A DNA stretch of 64,000 nt from Chryseobacterium foetidum (GTDB lineage Bacteria > Bacteroidota > Bacteroidia > Flavobacteriales > Weeksellaceae), in NCBI RefSeq assembly GCF_025457425.1, contig NZ_JAMXIA010000001.1, positions 1,054,001 to 1,118,000 on the forward strand, written 5' to 3'. The notes under the pieces are model-generated. The model had not been told where the DNA came from. It worked only from the letters and a program-made list of their open reading frames with translations, and searched no databases. This document shows, in pieces, positions 16,299 to 24,906 of the stretch; within the stretch, counting starts at the first letter, position 1; the number at the start of each line of letters is the position of its first letter. Both the position numbers and the translations under genes were made by a program.

Positions 16299-16958
16299 TT
16301 ATTTAAAAACATATGAAAGCATTAAGCCTCCCCGTGTGGGAAGAATTTCTCCACTTTTATTCCAGTTTTCAGCAGTTTCTGACCTTTCTTTGGTATCCGC
16401 TAAATATCCGTGATAAAAGCCCTGTACAGAACCTACGCCAACAAAAGCTTCGAGATTTAATCTCTCTGAAATTTTAAATTTATATCCTGCATCAACCCCA
16501 AATACCAAGGCAAAGCCGCGTTGAAAAACGTTTGTAATTCTGGGGCAGCCGTCTGCATTATAAACTTGCTCGCCATTTTCATCGGTAATAGGTACTTTAT
16601 CCAGATAATTCCATTTCTGCATATCAAAGAATCCACCGGAAAAATATCCTCCCATAAACCATTTTCTATGCTCTGTGCTAAAATAATATCTGGCTTCGGC
16701 AGTTCCTAAATAAAGCTGAAGATGTCGCCCCGCAAAAGATTTCCAGGGTGAGATAAAGACTTCTCCCTGGAGGGCAAAATGATCTGACACCGGTCTTTCA
16801 ACCGCAACATTAAATATCGCTAAAGGAGCAAAGAGCGTATTGGCTTTAACTTCTGTCTGAGCATATACCGAGGAATATACTGAGAACAAAAGTACTGTTA
16901 AAAGCATTCTTCTAACAGACGAAAAAATTCTGCAACCTATGGGAACATCATATTTCAT
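16299..16958 (-). CDS. DUF3575 outer-membrane beta-barrel protein
   Basis: 219 residues with a signal peptide (hydrophobic LLTVLLFSVYSSVYAQ) followed by alternating hydrophobic/polar strands. The DUF3575 signature is visible in KANTLFAPLAIFNVAVER, a RYYF strand and an FMGGYFSGGFFD block, with a final aromatic VFK. Predicted outer-membrane barrel of unknown function; relatives occur widely in Bacteroidetes. Start chosen at the ATG at 16958; starting at MLLTVLL (16907) is also possible, and the open frame to 17036 would put about 26 extra residues before the signal sequence. It follows the polysaccharide locus after 88 bp and has its own terminator. Confidence 0.85.
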   Translation of the reverse strand: MKYDVPIGCRIFSSVRRMLLTVLLFSVYSSVYAQTEVKANTLFAPLAIFNVAVERPVSDHFALQGEVFISPWKSFAGRHLQLYLGTAEARYYFSTEHRKWFMGGYFSGGFFDMQKWNYLDKVPITDENGEQVYNADGCPRITNVFQRGFALVFGVDAGYKFKISERLNLEAFVGVGSVQGFYHGYLADTKERSETAENWNKSGEILPTRGGLMLSYVFK

Positions 16959-17046
16959 GATATAATTTAAATAAGTAAGGTGAAATAATGCATCATTTAG
17001 GATAGGCAAATAATCACCATATTTCTTGTCTAACAAATAATTTTAG

Positions 17047-18180
17047 CTAAGAGAAAATTTTTGAAACAACATCTGTTATTCTACTTCTATCGTCGTCCGA
17101 CAGATTTGAACCCGATGGCAGACATAAACCGTTATTAAATAGCTGCTCAGCTACATTACCACCGTAATAAGGTGCATCAGCAAACACGGGCTGCAAATGC
17201 ATTGGCTTCCATAACGGCCGTGATTCAATATTGTCTTCTAATAAGGCTAATCTTAAATCTTCACGGGTTTTACCTGTTTTATTTGCGTCAACAATAATTG
17301 CAGATAACCAGTGATTAGAATAGTAATCAGCACTTGGCTCAACAAAGACGCTAACCCCATCAATACTGTCAAACAAATCCTGATAGAATTTATTCATTGA
17401 TCTACGCGCTTCTACTCTGCTTGTCAACACTTCCATCTGTCCGCGACCGATTCCCGCTACAATATTACTCATACGGTAATTATAACCGATGTGCGAATGC
17501 TGGTAATGCGGCGCATCGTCCCGTGCCTGAGTTGAAAGAAAAACTGTTTTATCTTTATCTTCCTGAGAATGACAAACCATTGCCCCACCACCGGAAGTGG
17601 TGATAATCTTATTACCATTAAAAGATAAAATTCCGAAGCGGCCGAATGTTCCGCATTTCTGACCTTTGTAATTTGAGCCTAAGGCTTCAGCTGCATCTTC
17701 AATGACAGTAATGTCATATTTATTTGCCACAGCTATTATTTCATCCATTTTTGCCGGCATTCCGTACAAATGCACAACGATAATAACTTTTGGTTTTTTT
17801 CCTTTTGCAACTCTATCTTTGATTGCATCTTCCAAAGCTATCGGGCACATGTTCCAGGTTTCATTTTCGGAGTCGACGAAAACCGGTGTTGCACCACAGT
17901 ACGCTATAGGATTTGCAGAGGCGGAAAAAGTCATTGACTGGCAGATCACTTCATCGCCATACTCCACTCCACACTGGATAAGAGCCAGATGCAATGCTGC
18001 TGTTCCTGACGAGAGAGCTCCAACATTTACACCGGCATTTAAAAACGCCTCGAGATCTTTTTCAAAACCATCAACATTGGGTCCCAAGGGAGCAATCCAG
18101 TTTGCTTCAAAGGCTTCCTGTATATATTTTTGTTCGGTTCCTCCCATGTGTGGGGAAGAGAGCCAGATTTTTGTGCTCAT
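17047..18180 (-). CDS. DegT/DnrJ/EryC1/StrS aminotransferase, PglE-like
   Basis: 377-residue PLP-dependent sugar aminotransferase. The N-terminus IWLSSPHMGGTEQKYIQEAF and NWIAPLGPNV closely recall PglE, which aminates UDP-4-keto-6-deoxy-GlcNAc at C4. The PLP lysine is in FNGNKIITTSGGG. Together with the PglD-like gene just upstream and the PglC-like transferase at 25 kb it implies a UDP-bacillosamine-type (QuiNAc4N) precursor. The 4,6-dehydratase (PglF type) needed for its substrate is not in this window. It is the last gene of the long minus-strand operon. The assignment is by motif recall; the exact sugar is inferred. Confidence 0.87.
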   Translation of the reverse strand: MSTKIWLSSPHMGGTEQKYIQEAFEANWIAPLGPNVDGFEKDLEAFLNAGVNVGALSSGTAALHLALIQCGVEYGDEVICQSMTFSASANPIAYCGATPVFVDSENETWNMCPIALEDAIKDRVAKGKKPKVIIVVHLYGMPAKMDEIIAVANKYDITVIEDAAEALGSNYKGQKCGTFGRFGILSFNGNKIITTSGGGAMVCHSQEDKDKTVFLSTQARDDAPHYQHSHIGYNYRMSNIVAGIGRGQMEVLTSRVEARRSMNKFYQDLFDSIDGVSVFVEPSADYYSNHWLSAIIVDANKTGKTREDLRLALLEDNIESRPLWKPMHLQPVFADAPYYGGNVAEQLFNNGLCLPSGSNLSDDDRSRITDVVSKIFS

Positions 18181-18257
18181 TAATTAAAATCTTTAAGTAT
18201 GATATTTGCTTTAATTCAGCGTGCCAAATTACTTCACAAATTTTCAGTAATTTAAAA

Positions 18258-18917
18258 CTATTTTTTAATAATAGTAACTTTTTCTTTAAATCTATAAAAG
18301 ACAGTTTCATCATCCGTAATATTTTTGTCTATCACCATTCCTGCCTGAATTGTATTGTGTGATCCAATTCTCACTGAAGGAATCACGGTACTGCGAATAC
18401 CAAAAAAATTTGTATTTCCTATATCTACGTTACCAGCAAGGCCTGCTGTAGAAAGAAAATTATGATCACCAATAGTGCAGTCGTGGCTTATAAAGCTGTA
18501 GGATGTTATCAGATTAAAATTACCCATCGACACATTAGGTCCTATTACAGAATTGGGGTAAATCACATTTCCTTTCCCTAGCTTGGACGTTTTAGATATC
18601 ACTGCTGACGGATGTATAATGTTCGGGAAATCTAATTTTTCAAGATCAAAATTCTGAGCAATTTTAGCCTTTATTTCCGGCAGTCCCAGTCCAAATATAT
18701 AAGAATAGCTATCTGAAAACTGATGCCCTTTTATTGCACCCAAAAAATCTCCCTCAAAACCATATTTTACTGAATTGATTTTAAAAGATTCTTCATTATC
18801 ATCTAAAAATCCGTAGATTTTAAATTCCGCTGATGGATTGTGTGTTTGAATATCTTCTAAATAAGAAATAATTTCAGAAGCTACAGAGCCACTGCCTATA
18901 AAAATTATTGGTTTCAT
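18258..18917 (-). CDS. NeuD/PglD-like sugar N-acyltransferase
   Basis: 219 residues: an N-terminal Rossmann-like domain (IIFIGSGSVASEI) that binds the UDP-sugar, then a left-handed beta-helix of hexapeptide repeats (about residues 95-200) with the likely catalytic His in SFISHDCTIGDH. PglD homologues acetylate the C4 amine of UDP-QuiNAc4N using acetyl-CoA. Here it sits beside an ACP/ketosynthase module, so it might use an acyl-ACP instead; that is inference. I use the ATG at 18917, since the frame upstream runs into the preceding gene. The spacing to the MBL-fold gene is only 4 bp. Confidence 0.87.
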   Translation of the reverse strand: MKPIIFIGSGSVASEIISYLEDIQTHNPSAEFKIYGFLDDNEESFKINSVKYGFEGDFLGAIKGHQFSDSYSYIFGLGLPEIKAKIAQNFDLEKLDFPNIIHPSAVISKTSKLGKGNVIYPNSVIGPNVSMGNFNLITSYSFISHDCTIGDHNFLSTAGLAGNVDIGNTNFFGIRSTVIPSVRIGSHNTIQAGMVIDKNITDDETVFYRFKEKVTIIKK

Positions 18918-18921
18918 TGTG

Positions 18922-19521
18922 TTATTTTTTATAAATATATTTTCCACCGTGACCTGGAAAGACAGTTGATTTATCAAGTATTGCGCTATATTTCTCTACA
19001 CTTTCTTTATACTGCGTTTTGCAACCTGTTGGTAAATTAGTAACAATTCTGGTACCCTGCAATAAAAAATCTCCCGAAAAAAAAGAGTTGCCCAGTTTCA
19101 AACTTATTGACGAGTCTGTGTGACCGGGTGTTCTAAAAACTTCAAACTCTAAACCTATCATTTTTAGTTTACCTTCTTCAACGTTGATATCTGATTTATT
19201 TACCACCAGATTAATCTGGTTATGAAAGATGGCCAGATTTTTCTTGGGATTAACCAGGCGTTCAGATGTTTTCTCTGAAGAAACAACTTTTACGTCATGA
19301 AACCTACTCCTTAAAAAATTTACTCCCAAAATATGATCGAAATGCTCATGGGTAAGAAAGATATACATTAATTTCAGCTTATTTTCTTCGATATAACTGC
19401 TAATTCTTTCGTCATCTTGAGTTCCGGGATCAATCACGAGAGCTTCAGCATTATCGGGATTCGATAGGATATAGGTTACAGAATCTACAGGTGAATTTAT
19501 AAAAGACTTAATATTAACCAT
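18922..19521 (-). CDS. Metallo-beta-lactamase-fold hydrolase (glyoxalase II-like)
   Basis: 199-residue hydrolase with the metal motif THEHFDH (about residues 56-62), a second ligand in RTPGHTDSS and a FSGDFLLQG aspartate, and a late PGHGG histidine. Glyoxalase II and several polyketide-associated MBL proteins hydrolyse thioesters, so in this setting it may release or proofread acyl groups on the neighbouring carrier proteins. That role is inferred from context only. Its start overlaps the stop of the SDR gene upstream by 1 bp, indicating translational coupling. Confidence 0.87.
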   Translation of the reverse strand: MVNIKSFINSPVDSVTYILSNPDNAEALVIDPGTQDDERISSYIEENKLKLMYIFLTHEHFDHILGVNFLRSRFHDVKVVSSEKTSERLVNPKKNLAIFHNQINLVVNKSDINVEEGKLKMIGLEFEVFRTPGHTDSSISLKLGNSFFSGDFLLQGTRIVTNLPTGCKTQYKESVEKYSAILDKSTVFPGHGGKYIYKK

Positions 19522-20264
19522 TATCCTGTAATGTTAATACTTCTTCCTCCATCCACGGTTAGCTGTTGACCTGTAATCCATCTTGACTGTTCAGAGAGTA
19601 AGAAAGATACGGCTTCTGCAATATCGTTCGGCAAACCAATTCCTAACGGATACTGAGCTGACATTCTTTGACTTACCTCTTCGTTTTCAAAAATTGCTTT
19701 TGTCATTTCTGTAATAACAGCTCCCGGCAAAACAGAATTTATTCTCACTTTTGGTGCCAGTTCTACAGCTAAACTTCTCATTAAACCATCTAAAGCAGCT
19801 TTTGATGAGCCATAGGTGCTCATTGCTTTTGCACCTCTGTTACTGATATTGCTTGATATTAAAACTACACTGTTAAGCGATGAATTATTTGCCTTTTTGT
19901 TGGTTAATAATTTAATAATTGTATTTGCAGAAAAGACATTGGTTTTGAAAGTCTCCAACATCAAATCCTGGCTTACCAGTTTTAACGGAACCATCTTCAT
20001 AAACCCGGCACAGTGCACAAACTTTTCAACTGTTAAACCATTTTCTTTTAAAAATGATGAGATGTTATTTTCTAATGCATCAAGATCAGATAAATCCAGT
20101 GGCAGAATATAAACCTGATTCTCTGTTTCACATTTTGATTTCAGATCTTCAAGTTTCTGGGTATTTCTCCCACTAAGAATAATGTTGTACTGCTGTGACA
20201 GACCGATAGCCAACGCCTCACCAATTCCGGCCGTAGCTCCCGTTAAAAATACTGTTTCTTTCAT
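19521..20264 (-). CDS. Short-chain dehydrogenase/reductase, FabG-like (1)
   Basis: 247-residue classical SDR: cofactor motif TGATAGIGEA near the N-terminus and the catalytic YGSSK with an upstream Ser in VVLISSN, plus the C-terminal SFLLSEQSRWITGQQLTVDGG block common in FabG-type 3-ketoacyl-ACP reductases. The adjacent ketosynthase and ACPs suggest that it reduces a beta-keto acyl-ACP to a beta-hydroxy acyl-ACP. It overlaps the MBL gene by 1 bp and follows the second SDR by 5 bp. It differs clearly from that neighbour, so the two are not a recent duplication. Confidence 0.9.
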   Translation of the reverse strand: MKETVFLTGATAGIGEALAIGLSQQYNIILSGRNTQKLEDLKSKCETENQVYILPLDLSDLDALENNISSFLKENGLTVEKFVHCAGFMKMVPLKLVSQDLMLETFKTNVFSANTIIKLLTNKKANNSSLNSVVLISSNISNRGAKAMSTYGSSKAALDGLMRSLAVELAPKVRINSVLPGAVITEMTKAIFENEEVSQRMSAQYPLGIGLPNDIAEAVSFLLSEQSRWITGQQLTVDGGRSINITG

Positions 20265-20269
20265 AAAAA

Positions 20270-21031
20270 TTATTGCGCTGTGAAACCTCCATCAACAGAC
20301 AAAATCGTGCCAGTAACCCATTTGCTCATATCTGATAAAAGGTAGGTTATGCCATAGGCAATATCTTCTGCTTCTCCCAGCCCTAAAGGATGAAGAGAAT
20401 TTAATCTGTTATTATATTCATTATCAAAAGATCCCGAGACATCATCAAGCATCTGTGTTTTAATGAAGCCAGGAGCCACACAGTTGACACGTATTTTTTT
20501 TGATGCCAATTCTATCGCCAAAGACTTTGTAATTCCGTGTAAGGCTGATTTAGACATTGCGTAAGCTACATTTGCAGCCGATCCCACAAGGCCATACACC
20601 GAAGATATTAAAACAATAGAAGGATTTTCTGTTTTGTACATCTTGTGCTTTGTAAAAACTTTTGCTAACTCTAAAGCTGCGACTGTGTTTACTTTCAGTA
20701 CTTTTTCAACAGTATCAGTATTCAAAGTTTTTAAAGGAGAAACATAAGGCAGACCGGCAATGTGGACGATGCCGTCAAGCGGTCCAAATGTTTTTAATTT
20801 ATCCGATAAGATGGTTTTAATTGTATGAATATTTGATAAATCGATGGTTAAAAAATCGCATTTTTCGTTACATGAAGTAAGTGTTTCCTGAAGCGATTCT
20901 TCATTGATATCTAATAAGAGGAGCTTTGCGCCTATTGATGATAAGTACAAAGCTGTTGCTTTTCCAATTCCAGAACCTGCTCCTGTGATAAGGATTACTT
21001 TTTCTGAAAAGTCTAAAAAATTATTATGCAT
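20270..21031 (-). CDS. Short-chain dehydrogenase/reductase, FabG-like (2)
   Basis: 253-residue classical SDR with TGAGSGIGKA, catalytic YAMSK preceded by IVLISSVYG, and the terminal TYLLSDMSKWVTGTILSVDGG block. Probably the second ketoreductase of the acyl module. Two reductases beside one ketosynthase would suit two rounds of extension with different stereochemical outcomes, but this is inference. Its 5' end overlaps the ACP gene by 8 bp. Confidence 0.9.
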   Translation of the reverse strand: MHNNFLDFSEKVILITGAGSGIGKATALYLSSIGAKLLLLDINEESLQETLTSCNEKCDFLTIDLSNIHTIKTILSDKLKTFGPLDGIVHIAGLPYVSPLKTLNTDTVEKVLKVNTVAALELAKVFTKHKMYKTENPSIVLISSVYGLVGSAANVAYAMSKSALHGITKSLAIELASKKIRVNCVAPGFIKTQMLDDVSGSFDNEYNNRLNSLHPLGLGEAEDIAYGITYLLSDMSKWVTGTILSVDGGFTAQ

Positions 21032-21245
21032 TTTGCTTGCCAGTGATTAATTGATGCAAACCTTCAATAGTTTTGGCATCTGCAATCTCTGCATTGGTTA
21101 ATGAAACCTGATACTCATCATCTGCTAATGCGATGATCGATAATGTTGTCAATGAATCCCAAGCTTCGAATGAAGTAAGTTCGTCTGATAAATTTACATT
21201 ATCAACCTCCATTATCTCTGCCATTTGTTCTAAAAAATCTTCCAT
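21024..21245 (-). CDS. Acyl carrier protein (1)
   Basis: 73-residue acidic helical protein with the phosphopantetheine attachment serine in WDSLTTLS (about residue 31). It carries acyl intermediates as thioesters. It overlaps the downstream SDR by 8 bp and follows the ketosynthase gene by 13 bp. It is quite different from the second ACP at 22.3 kb, so the two probably have distinct partners. Confidence 0.9.
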   Translation of the reverse strand: MEDFLEQMAEIMEVDNVNLSDELTSFEAWDSLTTLSIIALADDEYQVSLTNAEIADAKTIEGLHQLITGKQNA

Positions 21246-21258
21246 ACTATTTTTTTAA

Positions 21259-22326
21259 TTATTTATATATGAGTTTACAAAAATCTAAATTACCGATTTT
21301 CATAATAATTGTTCCCCAGGTAAGGCCAACACCAAAACCAGAAAAACATACTTTCATTTCTGTATTCTCTAACTGTTCTCCCAAATTGTGTGTTGTAACA
21401 ACCGGAATGGTAACACCGCTGGAATTACCAAAATTCTCCACAACATTGGAAGGCAATTTTTCTCTGCCAACGCCAATTTTATCAGCTAATTTCTGAAGCA
21501 TAAAGCGGTTGGGCTGATGAAAAAGGAAATAATCAATAGACTCAACGCTGTCGTTTGAATTTTCAACTATATTTTTGATCTGCTCCGGCACTTTTGTCTG
21601 AACAAAATTAAAAACATTATCACCCTGCATTACCAGATGATTCTTAGTTCTCTTATTGCCAAAACTGTCTTCGTATAACTCTGAAGTTTCTGCCGTAATA
21701 GGCATTCTCGCACCTCCAGCAGGAACATTGAGAGCCATTGCACCGGTTCCGTCCATGCGAATTTCACCAATAATTGAAGTATCTTCTGAGGTATTTTCTA
21801 TAATGGTAATAGCCGCAGCGTCTCCAATTAGTGGATTACTGTTTCTGTCAAATTTTGAGACTTTCGGACTTAAAACATCCGCATTGCACAATACTACTTT
21901 ATTTATGCCTTCATTGTTAAGCAACATGAAAGCCTGCTGCAAACCTACAATGAAACCTGCACAACCCTGATTAATATCCATGCAGAACACCCTTTCATCC
22001 AGCTCATATTTACCATGAATAAGATTACTCGTAGGTGGCATAATGTATTCCGGACTTTGGCTTACAAACAAAATAGCATCGATAGAGTTTTTATCCAAAA
22101 AATTGTTTTCAAACAGATAATCCAAACCTGCTACCACTAAATCATAACTTGTTGTAGAATCTTCTGCTACAATTCTCTTTGATTTAAAACCCATTGCTGC
22201 TTTCAGCTTCAGAGATTTTGCTTCAGAAAAGCTGTAATTATGCATTTCGTCTTCAAACAATACTTCGTTCGCAGGCAAAATGCTGAGCATTCCGGAAATT
22301 TTTTTATTTGAAAAATTAATTTTCAT
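21259..22326 (-). CDS. 3-oxoacyl-ACP synthase III-like ketosynthase
   Basis: 355-residue thiolase-fold enzyme of the FabH type. The Cys-His-Asn triad is intact: Cys in DINQGCAGFIVG (about residue 120), His in FLFHQPNRFM and Asn in ENFGNSSGVTIPVV. It would condense an acyl starter with malonyl-ACP to give a beta-keto acyl chain. The position between two ACP genes and next to two ketoreductases argues for a dedicated short-chain pathway rather than general fatty-acid initiation. Its start overlaps the stop of the upstream ACP gene by one base. Confidence 0.92.
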   Translation of the reverse strand: MKINFSNKKISGMLSILPANEVLFEDEMHNYSFSEAKSLKLKAAMGFKSKRIVAEDSTTSYDLVVAGLDYLFENNFLDKNSIDAILFVSQSPEYIMPPTSNLIHGKYELDERVFCMDINQGCAGFIVGLQQAFMLLNNEGINKVVLCNADVLSPKVSKFDRNSNPLIGDAAAITIIENTSEDTSIIGEIRMDGTGAMALNVPAGGARMPITAETSELYEDSFGNKRTKNHLVMQGDNVFNFVQTKVPEQIKNIVENSNDSVESIDYFLFHQPNRFMLQKLADKIGVGREKLPSNVVENFGNSSGVTIPVVTTHNLGEQLENTEMKVCFSGFGVGLTWGTIIMKIGNLDFCKLIYK

Positions 22327-22556
22327 TACTGTGCTCCGTTCTTTTTCAGCAAAGCTTCAATAGCTTCGGCAGATTCAAAATTTTCTGGTAATATATCTGT
22401 ACCGTCGATTGAAATACCAAAAGATTCATCCAATTCTGTAACCAAAGTAATCAGATCAAATGAATCTAACATGCCTTGAGAAATATAATTTGTTTCTGAA
22501 CCGAAATCGAATTCAGGTCTAATCCCGTTTAATATTTCAATAATTTTGTTCTTCAT
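22326..22556 (-). CDS. Acyl carrier protein (2)
   Basis: 76-residue carrier with the attachment motif LDSFDLITLV (Ser about residue 32) and an acidic helix II. Its 5' end overlaps the GNAT gene by 20 bp and its stop overlaps the ketosynthase start by one base, so translation is coupled. It may be the carrier loaded by the AMP ligase two genes upstream (DltA/DltC-like logic), while ACP 1 carries the extender; this division is inferred. Confidence 0.9.
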   Translation of the reverse strand: MKNKIIEILNGIRPEFDFGSETNYISQGMLDSFDLITLVTELDESFGISIDGTDILPENFESAEAIEALLKKNGAQ

Positions 22557-23367
22557 ATTTTTTGTTTCTATTAATTAAAATCAAATTGTGCATGTCTTCT
22601 TCAACAAAGCCAAAATGTTTATATCTTTTTATAGCGTTTTCATTGCTTTTAATTACCCAAAATAACTCCCTTTTCACATTATTCCCCATATTAAAGAATA
22701 ACTGAATAAGTTTTGAGCCTATTTTTTTGTCGCGGTAATCGGGATGTACAAACCAATAACGCAGATGACTTGTAATTCCGTGGTTTTCAAAAACAATAAA
22801 GCCCTGAATCTCGTTATTATCAGAGAAATAATAGGCATTCTGGTTTTCTATAAAGCCATCGATATCTTCATTCGCAGGAATACGCTCTACAAATTTATCA
22901 AAATATTTTTTGTAAAGTCCGTGAAATTCTTCTTTCTTATCTAAAGTCAACAGATGAATATTTTCGTACGACACCTCTTCAACATCCTTTCTGACTTTAC
23001 TCATTCTGACCATTGAAGAATACTCGAAAAATCCGTTCTGAAGGAAAATTTCTTTTAAATCTGTCAGATAACCAGAGTTTCCTGCAGCCTCAACTGATAT
23101 TTCTTCTTCAGAATCTTTATTTAAAAATTCTAAAAATGATTTTAATTCTGCAGCATTTGAAACAATAAAGTAAAGTCTCTTAAAACCAAAATCCTCTGTA
23201 AGCAAAAAGCATGCACTTTCTGATTTAAAAGCCTGAATTTTCAGTTCTGATAACAACTGATTAAACTGCAGCTCTGTCATAAAGAAATTGGTTTTCATTT
23301 CTTTAGATTTCAATCTGAACAATTCGCTTTTAATGTTGGAATATGAAAAATTTGAGATTTGCTCCAT
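22537..23367 (-). CDS. GNAT-family acyltransferase
   Basis: 276 residues: an N-terminal part of unclear fold and a C-terminal GNAT domain with RYWFVHPDYRDKKIGSKLI (about 195-213), the acyl-CoA/acyl-ACP pyrophosphate-binding motif, and NENAIKRYKHFGF near the end. GNAT enzymes move acyl groups to amines, making this a candidate for transferring the module's acyl group to the amino sugar, in competition with the PglD-like enzyme. It lies 6 bp after the AMP ligase and overlaps the ACP gene by 20 bp. Specific substrate unknown. Confidence 0.82.
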   Translation of the reverse strand: MEQISNFSYSNIKSELFRLKSKEMKTNFFMTELQFNQLLSELKIQAFKSESACFLLTEDFGFKRLYFIVSNAAELKSFLEFLNKDSEEEISVEAAGNSGYLTDLKEIFLQNGFFEYSSMVRMSKVRKDVEEVSYENIHLLTLDKKEEFHGLYKKYFDKFVERIPANEDIDGFIENQNAYYFSDNNEIQGFIVFENHGITSHLRYWFVHPDYRDKKIGSKLIQLFFNMGNNVKRELFWVIKSNENAIKRYKHFGFVEEDMHNLILINRNKKYEEQNY

Positions 23368-23373
23368 TTTCTG

Positions 23374-24900
23374 TTATGCGTTAGCCTGCTGATTTAAAAA
23401 CGCTCTGTCTATTTTGCCATTAGGATTTCTCGGCATTTCATCGTAACGGATGTAAACTGTAGGAATCATGTATTTTGGCAAACTTGAAAGCAGTTCTTTT
23501 CTAAATGTTGCAGCCGTAATTTCTTCTGTATTTTCATAGTATAGAACAATTTCTTTGCTTTGACGGTTGTATACACAGCAAGCATTTTTTGCAATTTTAA
23601 GAGTGTTGACAACGATGTGCTCAATCTCCCCCATTTCAATTCTGTACCCTTGATGTTTAATAAGCGTATCTTTACGTCCTTTAAAAACAATCTCTTTTCT
23701 ATCGTTTAATGCGACAATATCTCCGGTTCTGTAAATCACTTCGGGATAATGTGGGTTTAAAGGATTTTGCACAAATGCAGTACCTGTTTTTTCCGGATTA
23801 TTGTAATATCCTAATGCCAGAGAACTTCCGCGTACACAAAGTTCACCTTCTTCCCCATCAACAGCCAGTTTATCTTCGTCTGTAATTATTAGAACATCAG
23901 TATTTCTGTAAGGAATTCCGATGGGTAATGGCTCGTTATCTTCAAATTCGCGGTCTACAATAAAGTAGGTACAATCAAGTGTAATTTCTATTGGCCCATA
24001 CAGATTAGCAAATTTTGTATGCGTAAGAGTTTTCTTCCAATAGTTGAATTGTTTTGTCGGAAATACTTCACCCGCAAACCAAACTAATTTTAATGTTTCG
24101 AGATTCACTTTATTTAAAAGATCCATGTTGGCGATGTTCACCATAATTGTTGGAACCCAAAAAATAAAACTCACTTTGGTTCTCTGCATTTCTTCCAGTA
24201 TTTTTATTGGAAATGCAGCCATATTTTCAGGCAATACAACGATACAGCTTCCCTTTGAAATCAGCATGCAAAGCTCGTAACTGAAAATATCAAAAATCAC
24301 AGGCGATAAAGATCCTATCATCTCATTTTCTGAAAATTGAAAGATCTCATCCGAAACTTCAATAAAATCTACAAAACTTCTATGATTAAGGGCTACACTT
24401 TTAGGAGTTCCTGTAGAACCTGAAGTATTAATGATACAAGACATATCTGTATCTATACTTCTAACTTTTAATCTTTCTAATAATTTTGTATCATCACACT
24501 GAATATCAAAATCAAGTTCATCAATCAATATTATTTTATCGGCAGAATAAATACCATCTAAACCTTTTAATAAATTTTTTGTTGTAATTATAAATTCCGG
24601 TTTTACAAGCGCTAAAATATTTTCAATGCGTTTTGCAGGACTTTTTACATCCAAATTTAAATATGCATTACCGCTTAACATTACACCCAAATCAGCAACA
24701 ACACAATTGATTGATTTAGGTAAATAAATTGCCACAGGTTTATTAACTACATCTGATTTCTCCAGAATATAATCTGCTAAAATGCTGATATTACGGTATA
24801 ACTGATTAAAAGTAATCTCCTTTTCATTCTCTGTAACAGCAGTGTTATTTCCTTTTAACTTTACTGTTTCTACCAAATATTCAATTAAGTTTCTTTTCAT
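23374..24900 (-). CDS. Acyl/aminoacyl-AMP ligase (stand-alone adenylation domain)
   Basis: 508-residue ANL-superfamily enzyme resembling DltA and NRPS adenylation domains: A3 motif INTSGSTGTPKS (about 155-166), A5-like NLYGPIE, A7 YRTGDIV, A8 GRKDTLIKHQGYRIEMGEIE, and the A10 lysine in NPNGKID near the C-terminus. It activates a carboxylic or amino acid with ATP and loads it on a carrier protein. No carrier domain is fused; the ACP two genes downstream is the likely partner. The substrate cannot be read reliably. It is the first gene of the acyl module after the PglC-like transferase, spaced by 6 bp. Confidence 0.9.
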   Translation of the reverse strand: MKRNLIEYLVETVKLKGNNTAVTENEKEITFNQLYRNISILADYILEKSDVVNKPVAIYLPKSINCVVADLGVMLSGNAYLNLDVKSPAKRIENILALVKPEFIITTKNLLKGLDGIYSADKIILIDELDFDIQCDDTKLLERLKVRSIDTDMSCIINTSGSTGTPKSVALNHRSFVDFIEVSDEIFQFSENEMIGSLSPVIFDIFSYELCMLISKGSCIVVLPENMAAFPIKILEEMQRTKVSFIFWVPTIMVNIANMDLLNKVNLETLKLVWFAGEVFPTKQFNYWKKTLTHTKFANLYGPIEITLDCTYFIVDREFEDNEPLPIGIPYRNTDVLIITDEDKLAVDGEEGELCVRGSSLALGYYNNPEKTGTAFVQNPLNPHYPEVIYRTGDIVALNDRKEIVFKGRKDTLIKHQGYRIEMGEIEHIVVNTLKIAKNACCVYNRQSKEIVLYYENTEEITAATFRKELLSSLPKYMIPTVYIRYDEMPRNPNGKIDRAFLNQQANA

Positions 24901-24906
24901 AATTTT

